From contig OY764266.1 of assembly GCA_963668365.1 (NCBI GenBank), forward strand, positions 1,426,001 to 1,490,000: 64,000 nucleotides of DNA, in the 5' to 3' direction. The position numbers and the translations under genes are program-made. This DNA is from VXNE01 sp963668365 (GTDB lineage Bacteria; Pseudomonadota; Gammaproteobacteria; Pseudomonadales; Azotimanducaceae). How positions within the stretch are numbered: position 1 is the first letter of the stretch; each line of letters starts with the position of its first letter. Shown here one piece after another: positions 43,091-51,581 of this stretch. The notes beneath the pieces were generated by a model. That model was given only the letters and a program-made list of their open reading frames with translations. It made no database searches and had not been told where the DNA came from.

Positions 43091-46000
43091 CTACCGCGGG
43101 TCGATACGGGCGAGTCCGATAGTCCATCGCTCTTCGCCGAGCGTGTGCTCGGCGGAGAACGCGGGCGACCAGTCCGGCTCGCCCCATCTGGTCGCCAGGG
43201 TCTCTTCCATCACGTAGGCCCGGTGCTGATCGAGTGACGCGTCGATGTTGGGCGATCCGTCGATCCTGAGCGCGATGCGATCGGAGACGTCGAGCCCCGC
43301 CTGTTTTCTTGCATCCTGCGCGGTGCGCACCAGTTCCCGCGCAAGGCCCTCTCGCACCAGGTCCTCGGTCAATGTCGTGTCGAGGCCCACGAGAAATCCG
43401 CTTTCTTCCGCGCAGGCATAGCCTTCCGCTGACGTCGATTCGACCAGCAGGTCGTCCGGTTCGAAGGTCAGTGTCTCGTCGTCTATCGTCATTTCGAACG
43501 ATCTGCCGCCGGCCACGGCCGCAGCGATGGCGCGCCCGTCCGCCTCAGCCAGCGCATTGCGGATCGCGGGCACGCGTCGACCGTAGCGTTTGCCGATGCG
43601 CGGCAGGTTCGGCCGGACGCGGTAGCTCAGGAGATCGGCATCCGAGGCAAGGACTTCCACGGATTTGACGTTGAGTTCCTCGCCGATCTGATCCTCGTGC
43701 CGCGCAAGAATGCCGGCGTGCGCGGGGTCGGGTGTGCGAACCAGCAGTCGTGAGAGCGGCTGACGCACGCGCAGGCCGCTGGCATTGCGCGCCGCCCGCC
43801 CGAGTCCGACCACGCGCTGCACGACTTCGATCTCGTCGATCAGGGCATCGTCGCGGGCCGCGGGGTCAGGCGCGGGCCACTCGCTCATGTGCACGCTGAT
43901 CGGCGCCGTCTGGTCGACTCCGCGCACGAGGTTCTGATGCACCGCTTCGCTCAGGAAAGGCATGAACGGCGCCATCAGCCGATTCACCGTGTGCAGGCAC
44001 TCGTACAGCGTGAGATACGCGGCCTGCTTGTCCCGGCCCTCGGCGGCCTTCCAGAACCGGCGGCGGTTGCGGCGCACGTACCAGTTGCTCAAGGCGTCGA
44101 CGAACGACTCTATCGCCCGGCCCGCGGCCAGCACGTCGTACGACTCCAGCGCCCGCGTCGTGAGCGACACAGCCTCATGCAACGCCGCGAGCGCCCAGCG
44201 GTCTATCTCGGGACGCTCGGCGAGGGGCACATCGCTGCGGACATCGACTTCGTCAAGCTTCGCGTACATGACGAAGAACGCGTAAGTGTTCCAGTAGGTG
44301 TTGATGAAACCCGCCACGACTTCGCGAACCAGGTCCACAGACACGCGTTTTTGCGCCTCCGGCGCCTGGCGGCACGCCAGGTACCACCGCAAAGGGTCGG
44401 CGCCGACGCGATCGAAGACCTCGTACGGATCGAGAATGTTGCCCAGGGACTTCGACATCTTCTTGCCGTCCTGGTCGACGACATGGGCCAGGCAGATGCA
44501 GTTCTTGTAGGCGACGCTATCCGACACGAGGGCGGCGATGGCGTGCAGCGAGTAGAACCAGCCGCGGGTCTGGTCGATCGCCTCGCAGATGTAGTCGGCG
44601 GGGAAGCGGCTCTCAAGCAGTTCGGCGTTCTCGAACGGATAGTGGAACTGCGCATAGGACATCGCCCCCGAATCGAACCAGCAGTCGATCACCTCGGGGA
44701 CGCGCCGGTACTCGCGACCGTTGTCGGGGTGGGTGAAGGAAACCTCGTCCACGGCGGGACGGTGGAGATCGACGTCGGCCAGGCTCCGGCCGCAGAGCGA
44801 CTCGAGTTCCGCCAACGAGCCGATGCACATGTAATCGCCGTCGCCGTCGGTCCAGACGGGCAGCGGCGTGCCCCAGAAGCGCTCTCGCGAGAGCGCCCAG
44901 TCGACGTTGTTCTCGAGCCAGTTGCCGAAGCGGCCGTCGCGGATCGTTTGCGGCACCCAGTTGATGGACCGATTCAACTCCGCCATGCGGTCCCGGAAGC
45001 GGCTGGTTTCGATGAACCACGCGTCCTTCGCGTAGTAGATCAGAGGATCGCCGGTGCGCCAGCCGTGCGGATAGTTGTGCAGGACCCGCTCGGAGCGATA
45101 CATGAGCCCGCGTTCTTCGAGCAGGGCGATGAGCGTCGGGTCGGCATCCTTGAAGAACTGCCCGGCCACGGGTTCCACCGCCGGCACGAAACAGCCATCG
45201 AGGCCGACGCCGTGAACAACGGGTACGCCGTTTCGCTGGCACAGTCGAAGGTCGTCTTCCCCGTACGCCGGTGCGCAATGGACGAGGCCGGTCCCTTCGT
45301 CGACGGTCACGAAGTCCGCCGTCCATACGCGACAGATGGGACCGTCGGCGGGGAGATAATCGAACGGGCGCGCGTAGGCCATTCCGGCGAGATCGCTGCC
45401 CTTGACCCGCTTCTCGACGGTGTAGTCGGCATCGCGCAGCGCGGGCTCGGCGAGGGCCTCGGCAAGGATGAGCGTTTCTCCGCCGGTGCGCGCGTAGATG
45501 TAGTCGACATCGGGATGCGCGGCGAGCGCCAGATTCGACGGCAGGGTCCAGGGCGTGGTCGTCCAGACGAGGAACGATGTGTCCCGCGCGCCTTCCACCG
45601 GAAAGCGCACGTAGACGGATGGGTCGTCGACTTCCCTGTAGCCGAGCGCGACTTCCTGCGACGAGAGGGTGGCGCCTATGCGCGGATCGTAGGGAACGAC
45701 CTTGTAGCCCCGGTAGAGGAGCCCCTTGTCCCATATTTGCCGGAGCAGCCACCAGACCGACTCTATGTAGGCGTTGTCGAAGGTGGAGTAGGCGTCGGAC
45801 AGGTTCACCCAGAAGCCCATGCGCTCGGTCATCCGCTCCCAGTCGTCGATGTAGAGCTGTACCGACTCCCGGCACCTGCGGGTGAACTCCGCCACGCCGA
45901 CCTGGCGTTCGATCTCGGCCTTGTCGAATATGCCGAGTTCCTTCTCTATTTCATGTTCGACAGGCAGCCCGTGGGTGTCCCAGCCGGCCTTGCGGGGGCA

Positions 46001-46249
46001 GTGATATCCCTGCATGTGCTTGAAGCGGGGGAAGATGTCCTTGAACGTGCGCGCAAGGACATGGTGGATGCCGGGCCTGCCGTTGGCGGTGGGCGGCCCC
46101 TCGTTCCAGACATACAGCGGTCGGCCCTCGCTCTGTTCCTGGGCCGCGTTGAACACGTCATGCTCGCGCCACAGCTCGAGTACTGCCCCTTCAAGCCGCG
46201 TGCCGTCATAGCGGCTCGGCACATCCTCGAATCCCATCGGGAACCCCAT
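43091..46249 (-). CDS. ileS: isoleucyl-tRNA synthetase of the eukaryote-like (IleRS2) class
   Basis: A 1052-residue class I synthetase. The catalytic start has GPPTANG and, in place of the HIGH motif, G60-I61-H62-H63 (RPGIHHVLA). The second signature KKMSKSLGN and GWDTHGLPVE are normal, and an editing domain (about 185-390, WTTTPWTLPSNLALA) is present. The long C-terminal domain and the GIHH swap are features of the IleRS2 class; such altered HIGH motifs have been linked to high mupirocin resistance in the literature. It is preceded by a T-box leader. It lacks the zinc-ribbon C-terminus of the usual IleRS1. Confidence 0.93.
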   Translation of the reverse strand: MGFPMGFEDVPSRYDGTRLEGAVLELWREHDVFNAAQEQSEGRPLYVWNEGPPTANGRPGIHHVLARTFKDIFPRFKHMQGYHCPRKAGWDTHGLPVEHEIEKELGIFDKAEIERQVGVAEFTRRCRESVQLYIDDWERMTERMGFWVNLSDAYSTFDNAYIESVWWLLRQIWDKGLLYRGYKVVPYDPRIGATLSSQEVALGYREVDDPSVYVRFPVEGARDTSFLVWTTTPWTLPSNLALAAHPDVDYIYARTGGETLILAEALAEPALRDADYTVEKRVKGSDLAGMAYARPFDYLPADGPICRVWTADFVTVDEGTGLVHCAPAYGEDDLRLCQRNGVPVVHGVGLDGCFVPAVEPVAGQFFKDADPTLIALLEERGLMYRSERVLHNYPHGWRTGDPLIYYAKDAWFIETSRFRDRMAELNRSINWVPQTIRDGRFGNWLENNVDWALSRERFWGTPLPVWTDGDGDYMCIGSLAELESLCGRSLADVDLHRPAVDEVSFTHPDNGREYRRVPEVIDCWFDSGAMSYAQFHYPFENAELLESRFPADYICEAIDQTRGWFYSLHAIAALVSDSVAYKNCICLAHVVDQDGKKMSKSLGNILDPYEVFDRVGADPLRWYLACRQAPEAQKRVSVDLVREVVAGFINTYWNTYAFFVMYAKLDEVDVRSDVPLAERPEIDRWALAALHEAVSLTTRALESYDVLAAGRAIESFVDALSNWYVRRNRRRFWKAAEGRDKQAAYLTLYECLHTVNRLMAPFMPFLSEAVHQNLVRGVDQTAPISVHMSEWPAPDPAARDDALIDEIEVVQRVVGLGRAARNASGLRVRQPLSRLLVRTPDPAHAGILARHEDQIGEELNVKSVEVLASDADLLSYRVRPNLPRIGKRYGRRVPAIRNALAEADGRAIAAAVAGGRSFEMTIDDETLTFEPDDLLVESTSAEGYACAEESGFLVGLDTTLTEDLVREGLARELVRTAQDARKQAGLDVSDRIALRIDGSPNIDASLDQHRAYVMEETLATRWGEPDWSPAFSAEHTLGEERWTIGLARIDPR

Positions 46250-46261
46250 CTTCAGTCATTC

Positions 46262-46600
46262 TCCGAACCAAACAAAAAACCCCGACAACGGACGCTGCGA
46301 ACCGTCGCCGATTCGTCACGCATCTGTTCCCGGGGCGAAGGTTCGACCATCCTGCGGCCCAACGTCGCGGTACCACCCGTGTTCGCGCGCGCCTCGCGAC
46401 GCGCGCCTCAGCGGTCACGGCACTCCATCGGCGCGATGACCCGGCCCGGTTACGGGGGCCAACCGTCCGAGTCTACTGAAATGCGACGCATTCGTTCGGT
46501 CGGCGGCTCCAGGGCGATTTTCTTCGGCGGCGCACCGCGGAGCTTCCACCATCCTCCGCTCGCTTCACGGCCGCTTCGGTCCGACTACTCGTCCCCATCA
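46262..46600 (-). promoter_or_regulatory. T-box riboswitch controlling ileS
   Basis: On the minus strand the leader carries the T-box core GGTGGTACCGCG (46366-46377). Upstream, stem I contains GGATGGTGGAAG, typical of the distal loop, and AAAATCGCC, whose ATC (46516-46518) is the likely specifier codon for isoleucine. A hairpin with a run of T follows close to the gene. The RNA senses uncharged tRNA-Ile and lets transcription proceed into ileS. T-boxes are typical of Firmicutes and Actinobacteria and rare in proteobacteria. Confidence 0.85.
46274..46307 (-). terminator. attenuator hairpin of the T-box leader
   Basis: A GC-rich hairpin (CGACGG at 46302-46307 against CCGTTGTCG at 46283-46291, with a small bulge) precedes GGGG and six T (46274-46279) on the minus strand. 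It lies between the T-box core and the ileS start. The pairing is imperfect, so the exact stem is approximate. Confidence 0.6.
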
Positions 46601-46985
46601 ATGCCTTTGCGATAGCCGACTCCTCTCCACTTGGCGGGGCGTGCCTCGAGGCGGAAGGATCCGGCGACGCGATCTTAACAATGCGGAAGTTTGTAAGCCA
46701 CCGGACATGCGGCGGCGGCGATGGATTCGAGCGTTGCGCTCGACGCCACAGAATTCCAGTTTTCCTGCTAGACTGATCCGCGGACAACGTCGTACAGCGC
46801 GGGCTGGACCCGAACGCCGGGCCACCCGCCGAATACGAGAGCCGCAATGCCTGGCGTGGGATAGCTTCCCGTGCCTATTGGCGAATAGGCGGGAAACTCT
46901 CACAGCCCCGCTGTGGCGTTGTCCACGACCCGGCACCCGCGTCAGGTGATGCCTCGACCTGGAACCGAACTCCCGCCCCGCCTGG
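46601..46985. other. non-coding region between the T-box leader and the small gene at 46995
   Basis: The ileS transcript presumably starts here: on the minus strand a TAAGAT (46672-46677) has TGGCTT 17 bp before it, a weak promoter match. A perfect 7-bp inverted repeat GCCTATT-GGCG-AATAGGC (46873-46890) is flanked by TTCCC and GGGAA, and could be an operator or a hairpin. No gene is convincing. Confidence 0.4.
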
Positions 46986-46994
46986 ATGGAGCGA

Positions 46995-47240
46995 ATGAAC
47001 GAAACGGAATACCTGAAAGGGAGGCTCGAAGCCCTCTCGCTGATCGTCGGCGCCATCTTCACCGGAACGCCCGACAAGGATGCAACGTTCGCGCCCAAGC
47101 TCATTCATCTCGCGAATCGGTACTTCATGGACACGCCCCCCGACATGCAAAGCGAGGATTTCCGCAGCGGCTTCCACAGGGAATTCGACCGAATGCTCGC
47201 GACTCTCGATACGCCGGACGGCGGTGCGCTGTCGAGCTGA
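46995..47240 (+). CDS. small hypothetical protein
   Basis: An 81-residue protein starting MNETEYLKGRLEALS, helical and with a Gly/Phe-rich middle (VGAIFTGTPDKDATFAP) and an acidic helix SEDFRSGFHREFDRML. The start at ATG 46995 is preceded by GGAGCG; 46986 is also possible. I do not recognise the family. It stands alone downstream of the 46873 inverted repeat. Confidence 0.55.
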   Translation: MNETEYLKGRLEALSLIVGAIFTGTPDKDATFAPKLIHLANRYFMDTPPDMQSEDFRSGFHREFDRMLATLDTPDGGALSS

Positions 47241-47601
47241 CATGGCCGACGCGTCGATTCTCAGTGTCTGGATGGCATCGCCCCAAGGCCGGAAACGTGA
47301 TGTAGGTACGCCCATACCTACCTAAACCAGTAGTATGGGTCATTCGACCTGGCTATTGACCAACTACTGTTTGTCGGTCCGTTACTATCGAATCTTCGCG
47401 TTGCGCGTTCGCATCGCCGCAGCGACAATTTCGCACCCGATGGACTGATCCCGACCTTGGCAGGCCTCAATCGGGTAACCCGTTCTTCAATGTCGAAGCG
47501 TGGGTTGGATTGGGATCGCATCACCCCAGCATTCGTGCCGACGGGTTGCCCGTGCGCAGCCTGTCGATGCGTATGGCCAATGTACTTGCGATAGACGGCA
47601 C
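47241..47601 (+). promoter_or_regulatory. upstream region of the peroxidase operon with nested inverted repeats
   Basis: GTAGGTA (47302-47308) and TACCTAC (47315-47321) form a 7-bp inverted repeat with a 6-bp centre. CCCATAC (47311-47317) and GTATGGG (47333-47339) form a second, overlapping one. Together they look like an operator pair upstream of the peroxidase/kinase operon. A TTGACC at 47356 has no well-spaced -10. No gene is visible here. Confidence 0.45.
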
Positions 47602-48585
47602 ATGGACTTGCAGCGCGTTCTTGAAGGAAACCCGAAACGTCGCTTCGCCGGGCGGCTAGCGTCGACGGTCGTTTGCCTCGCCCTTGCAACGGCTGTCCAG
47701 GGCGAACCCATCAAGCCGATTCCCGAGGACAATGGAACGGATGCCGACAAGGCCGCGCTCGGCAGAATGCTGTTCCACGACACGCGGCTTTCGAAGGACG
47801 ATACCGTGTCGTGCGCGAGTTGCCACGAACTCTCTTCCGGCGGCGACGACGGTCGACGCGTTTCCGTGGGCATCGACGATTCGCCCGGCCTCGTGAACTC
47901 GCCGACAGTGTTCAACGCGGGTTTCAACTTCAAACAGTTCTGGGACGGCCGCGCCGATACGCTCTCCGACCAGATCGACGGTCCGGTGCAGTCTGCGATC
48001 GAAATGGGCAGTCTCTGGCCCGAGGTGGTGGCCAAGCTGTTTCAGGACGAGCAGTACCCCGGACTCTTCGCGGACATCTATCCCGATAGCATCAACCGCA
48101 CGAACATCAAGGACGCGCTGGCGGAATTCATCCGCTCCCTGACCACGCCGAACAGCCGCTTCGACCGCTGGTTGAAGGGTGAGTCCGATGCCATCACGCC
48201 GCTGGAAAAGCGCGGCTACACGTTGTTCAAGTTCTACGGTTGCGTGTCCTGCCACCAGGGCGCGAACGTGGGCGGCAACATGTTTCAGGTGTTCGGAGTG
48301 ATCAACGAGTTTTTCAAACGTCGCGGCAACATCACGGAAGCTGACATGGGCCGCTACAACATCACGGGCAACGAAGCCGACATGCACGCATTCAAGGTTC
48401 CGAGTTTGAGAATGGCGGCCCACACCGCACCGTATCTGCACGATGGCAGCGCCGCCACGTTGCGCGATGCGGTGGACGCCATGTTCGAGTTCCAGTTGGG
48501 GCGGGAAGCGCCGGACGAAGACAAGGACGCAATCGTTGCATTTATCGAGACGCTGGCGGGAGAGTCCGAGGAGCTGACACAGTGA
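47602..48585 (+). CDS. di-heme cytochrome c peroxidase-like protein
   Basis: A 327-residue secreted protein with two heme sites, CASCH (71-75) and CVSCH (214-218), and the strings LGRMLFHDTRLSKDD and VPSLRMAAHTAPYLHDGS found in MauG/CcpA-type peroxidases. Residues 1-35 are basic then hydrophobic, a likely signal peptide. I took ATG 47602 (MDLQRV); the longer frame from 47500 is not supported. Its stop overlaps the kinase start (GTGA), so the two are translated together. Confidence 0.9.
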   Translation: MDLQRVLEGNPKRRFAGRLASTVVCLALATAVQGEPIKPIPEDNGTDADKAALGRMLFHDTRLSKDDTVSCASCHELSSGGDDGRRVSVGIDDSPGLVNSPTVFNAGFNFKQFWDGRADTLSDQIDGPVQSAIEMGSLWPEVVAKLFQDEQYPGLFADIYPDSINRTNIKDALAEFIRSLTTPNSRFDRWLKGESDAITPLEKRGYTLFKFYGCVSCHQGANVGGNMFQVFGVINEFFKRRGNITEADMGRYNITGNEADMHAFKVPSLRMAAHTAPYLHDGSAATLRDAVDAMFEFQLGREAPDEDKDAIVAFIETLAGESEELTQ

Positions 48586-50270
48586 AGTCCAACAATTCCA
48601 TCAAGATAGCGACCGTAGTGTCCCTCGTGCTTGTCGCGGCGACCGTGTTTCTGTATTGGCTTGTCCGCAACAACGACCCGGGGGATTACCGCTCGTCCAT
48701 TTCCCGCGTGCAGCAGATCCAGCAACTGGCGGCGGACTGGAGCATAGAAACGGCCCGCGTCAGATCAGATCCGCTGGCCGATTTCGACTCCCTCGTGGCA
48801 TTCATCCCGCAGATGAACCAGCTCACGGGCACGCTTCTGGCCACGGTTCGGAGCATTCCCGACGTCCCGGACAGATTGGTGAACGACGTGAGCGCCTTCG
48901 TCAGCGCGGTCGACGCCAAGGAAGAACGTATCGAGCGCTTCAAGACGGGATATGCCGTCATCAGGAACTCTACGCGCTACCTGCCGCTGGCGGCGTCGAA
49001 TATCGTGCAGGCGCCGAATATCGAACCCGAACTGCTGGGGGAAGTGTCGACTCTGGCGAACGAGATCGACGCCTACCTGGCGGCTCCCACCGATGCCACG
49101 AAAGGTCGCCTGACGGTTGCACTGGAACGCCTGGGCGCGAGCACAGCCGCGTTGCCGCCGCCGCTGCCGAACTATTTCGCGAACTTCATCTCCCACGCCG
49201 AGGTGTTGCTCGAGCGCCAGGCGCCCACCGACGAACTGTTCTCGCTGGCCACGTCCAACGAGATATCGGAGCTGGCGACGAAGCTCATCGACGATCTGGG
49301 ATTCGAGCTGGACAGGAAAACGCACCGCAACGACTACTACCTGAACGGCATCCTGGCGGCAGTCGGAGCCTTGTTGCTGCTGTGGATCGTATTCGCATTG
49401 AGCAGAACCCGAGCCACTGTCGCGGAGGCGGTCGGCGCGGGTGCCGAATCGGCAACCGCTGCCGAGCGTTCCGTAGCGGTCGCCGGGGAACCGGAGACGG
49501 CCGGCGCTGAACCGGCGGCAAGGGCCAACGAGGCGGCTGACGACGATGTCTCCGCGAATGCCAGGCTCTTGATGTCACACAAGATACTCGTGGACATCGT
49601 CGGCAAGCGGCTTGCCGCGACCGCCGACGAGATCGCAACGGATATGGAATCGCTCAGCGAGGAGAACGACAAGATCGAGGAGTCTCAGAGCGATGCGGAA
49701 CGTGCGGGTGTCGTGGCGTCGGCCAACACCATCGTCGGCAGGGTGCGCGCCCGGGCATCGGAAATCGCGGAGGTCTCGGAACGCCTGTCGGCCTTTTCCA
49801 AGCGCCAGGGCGAGGTGAGCTACAGCTTGCTCGACATCAACGATTGCATCGAGGAAGTCGTCGCCGCCGCGCAGGCCGAAGACGTCGCGACGGTCGAGGT
49901 GGATCGCGGCGACGTGCCCGACATCTTCGCATCGAGGACGGAAATCTGCCTGATGCTGGAAAAAGTTGTCGAGAACTCGGCGCAGGCAATTCAGGAGAAG
50001 GAGGAAGACGACAGGGGCGAAATCCGGATTGCGACGAGCGGAGAGAACGACAAGGCGTCCATCACGATTATCGATAACGGTGTCGGCATGTCGGCGGACG
50101 TGCGCGAAAGCATGTTCGAACCCTTCTATACCGCGACCAATGGTCGAACCGGCGTGGGGCTGACGTCTACGAACTACCTGGTGGAGAAATACGGCGGGAC
50201 GATTTCGGTCAGTTCCATGCCGGGCGGAGGAACAGTGACGCGAATAACGCTGCCGGGCATGCCGGCGTAA
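48582..50270 (+). CDS. membrane sensor histidine kinase-like protein with an unusual dimerisation region
   Basis: A 562-residue protein: an N-terminal membrane helix (about 8-27), a large all-helical periplasmic domain (about 35-255, double all-alpha-helical ligand (DAHL)-like), a second membrane helix (about 259-279), an Ala/Glu linker and a C-terminal ATPase domain (about 440-560; N-box VVENSAQAI, G1 DNGVGM, G2 GRTGVGLTST). The H-box is not clear: the only candidate is SHKILVDIV near 333. Either the kinase uses an unusual phosphorylation site or it is a degenerate sensor. No response regulator gene is adjacent. It is coupled to the di-heme peroxidase. Confidence 0.75.
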   Translation: MKSNNSIKIATVVSLVLVAATVFLYWLVRNNDPGDYRSSISRVQQIQQLAADWSIETARVRSDPLADFDSLVAFIPQMNQLTGTLLATVRSIPDVPDRLVNDVSAFVSAVDAKEERIERFKTGYAVIRNSTRYLPLAASNIVQAPNIEPELLGEVSTLANEIDAYLAAPTDATKGRLTVALERLGASTAALPPPLPNYFANFISHAEVLLERQAPTDELFSLATSNEISELATKLIDDLGFELDRKTHRNDYYLNGILAAVGALLLLWIVFALSRTRATVAEAVGAGAESATAAERSVAVAGEPETAGAEPAARANEAADDDVSANARLLMSHKILVDIVGKRLAATADEIATDMESLSEENDKIEESQSDAERAGVVASANTIVGRVRARASEIAEVSERLSAFSKRQGEVSYSLLDINDCIEEVVAAAQAEDVATVEVDRGDVPDIFASRTEICLMLEKVVENSAQAIQEKEEDDRGEIRIATSGENDKASITIIDNGVGMSADVRESMFEPFYTATNGRTGVGLTSTNYLVEKYGGTISVSSMPGGGTVTRITLPGMPA

Positions 50271-50290
50271 CTCATGGATAGGCTATTTCA

Positions 50291-51490
50291 ATGAGCGCGA
50301 GATATAGATGGGCGGCGCGAAAGCCCGAGATGCGGGAACCGGACTTCGGACGTGTTCGGTGGAACCTCCTGTTGTTCATTCTTTTGCCGATTCCGGTGCT
50401 TCTCTTCCTTGGGCCGTATCTGCGAAGTACGCTCAACGGCACGTCGGAGGATGATGTTTGCCTGGTCCAGCCGAACGACATCGCGGGTCACGCCGTCTAT
50501 TTGCTTGACCTTCGCAAGCCCCTGAGCCCCGCGTATGGTTCGCTTCCCGGCAACCTGCTGCGCGATGTGACCCGCGATCTCGAGGCGAACACCGAACTGA
50601 AGGTATTCGCGCTCACGCGATATGCCGAATCGCCCCGAATGCTGCTCGGGCGCCTGTGCAAGCCTTACGACAACGCGGATCTGGTGGTCGCCACCGCCAA
50701 GGACCAGGGCAACGGCAACGGGCCGCGGGACTGCGACGATGTGCCGGCCCAGGCGTCCCCATCATTGCGCGACGATGCCAGCCGGTTCTGCTCGCAGCGC
50801 GATGCCCTGCAGCGCCGGATCGATGTGCTCGTCGAGCAGGGTCAGGACAGCCGGGTTGCCAATGCCCACCTGGTCGAGGCGCTGGAGGACACCTTCAGCG
50901 ATCTCGAAGACATCGCGGGATCGCGATCACTTTATGTATTTTCGGACATGATGCAGCACTCCGGGTGGTATTCGCACCTGGATCTTCGTTGGGAAGACTG
51001 GGACTTCGGGCATTTCGTGGAGTCGCGCGAGGGAGAGACCGCCCTGATGGGCGCTCCCATACAGGCGCGTTCGGATCTTCGGGTGAAGCTCTTCTACGTA
51101 CCTCGTCCGGGCGCAACGGAGAGTCTGCGGCTGAGGATGGCGCACAAACAGTTCTGGGAAGACTACTTCGCTGGCGCGGAACTGGATTTCGAAGATCGCG
51201 CGACGATGCTGGAATACGCCCATGACCCCCTGATGAACGTGCCTTCGGCGGCAGAGATCGCTGCGCAGGAGCGCGAGCGCGTCCGATACGAACGCGAAGC
51301 GGTGGATCGGCTGCGTGCCACGATGGAGGAAGAGAAGCTCGCGCTCGAGTCGGTGCGCCGGCGATTGACCGACCAGACGCAGCATTTGGAAGCGCTCAGA
51401 AGCGAGTTGCGCCAACAGCAGAGCCGGTTGCGGGAAGAGGAGTCCCGGCTCGCGGCGCGAAGCGATCCCGGTGGAGTTGCCCTCGACTAG
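50291..51490 (+). CDS. membrane-anchored VWA-like protein with C-terminal coiled coil
   Basis: A 399-residue protein. One membrane helix (about 24-44) is followed by a soluble part with a VWA-like pattern: VYLLDLRKPLSP as first strand with acidic metal-site-like residue, then LKVFALTRY, CKPYDNADLV and SLYVFSDMMQHSGW, the usual VWA string of the conjugation/hypothetical type. A long Arg/Glu coiled coil follows (about 320-390). No enzymatic motif. It is 20 bp after the kinase, so it is part of the same operon. Confidence 0.6.
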   Translation: MSARYRWAARKPEMREPDFGRVRWNLLLFILLPIPVLLFLGPYLRSTLNGTSEDDVCLVQPNDIAGHAVYLLDLRKPLSPAYGSLPGNLLRDVTRDLEANTELKVFALTRYAESPRMLLGRLCKPYDNADLVVATAKDQGNGNGPRDCDDVPAQASPSLRDDASRFCSQRDALQRRIDVLVEQGQDSRVANAHLVEALEDTFSDLEDIAGSRSLYVFSDMMQHSGWYSHLDLRWEDWDFGHFVESREGETALMGAPIQARSDLRVKLFYVPRPGATESLRLRMAHKQFWEDYFAGAELDFEDRATMLEYAHDPLMNVPSAAEIAAQERERVRYEREAVDRLRATMEEEKLALESVRRRLTDQTQHLEALRSELRQQQSRLREEESRLAARSDPGGVALD

Positions 51491-51581
51491 ACCTCGCTGC
51501 GAACAGCGCCGCCGGCTCCGACTCGGGTTGCCGGATGTCGCTATCATGGACCCTTGTCCGCAGAGCCGAGGGAAAGCGTAG

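Noticed and set aside
47356..47388. TTGACC with TACTAT as a sigma70 promoter for the peroxidase operon
   Set aside because: The spacer is 21 bp, too long for a normal promoter.
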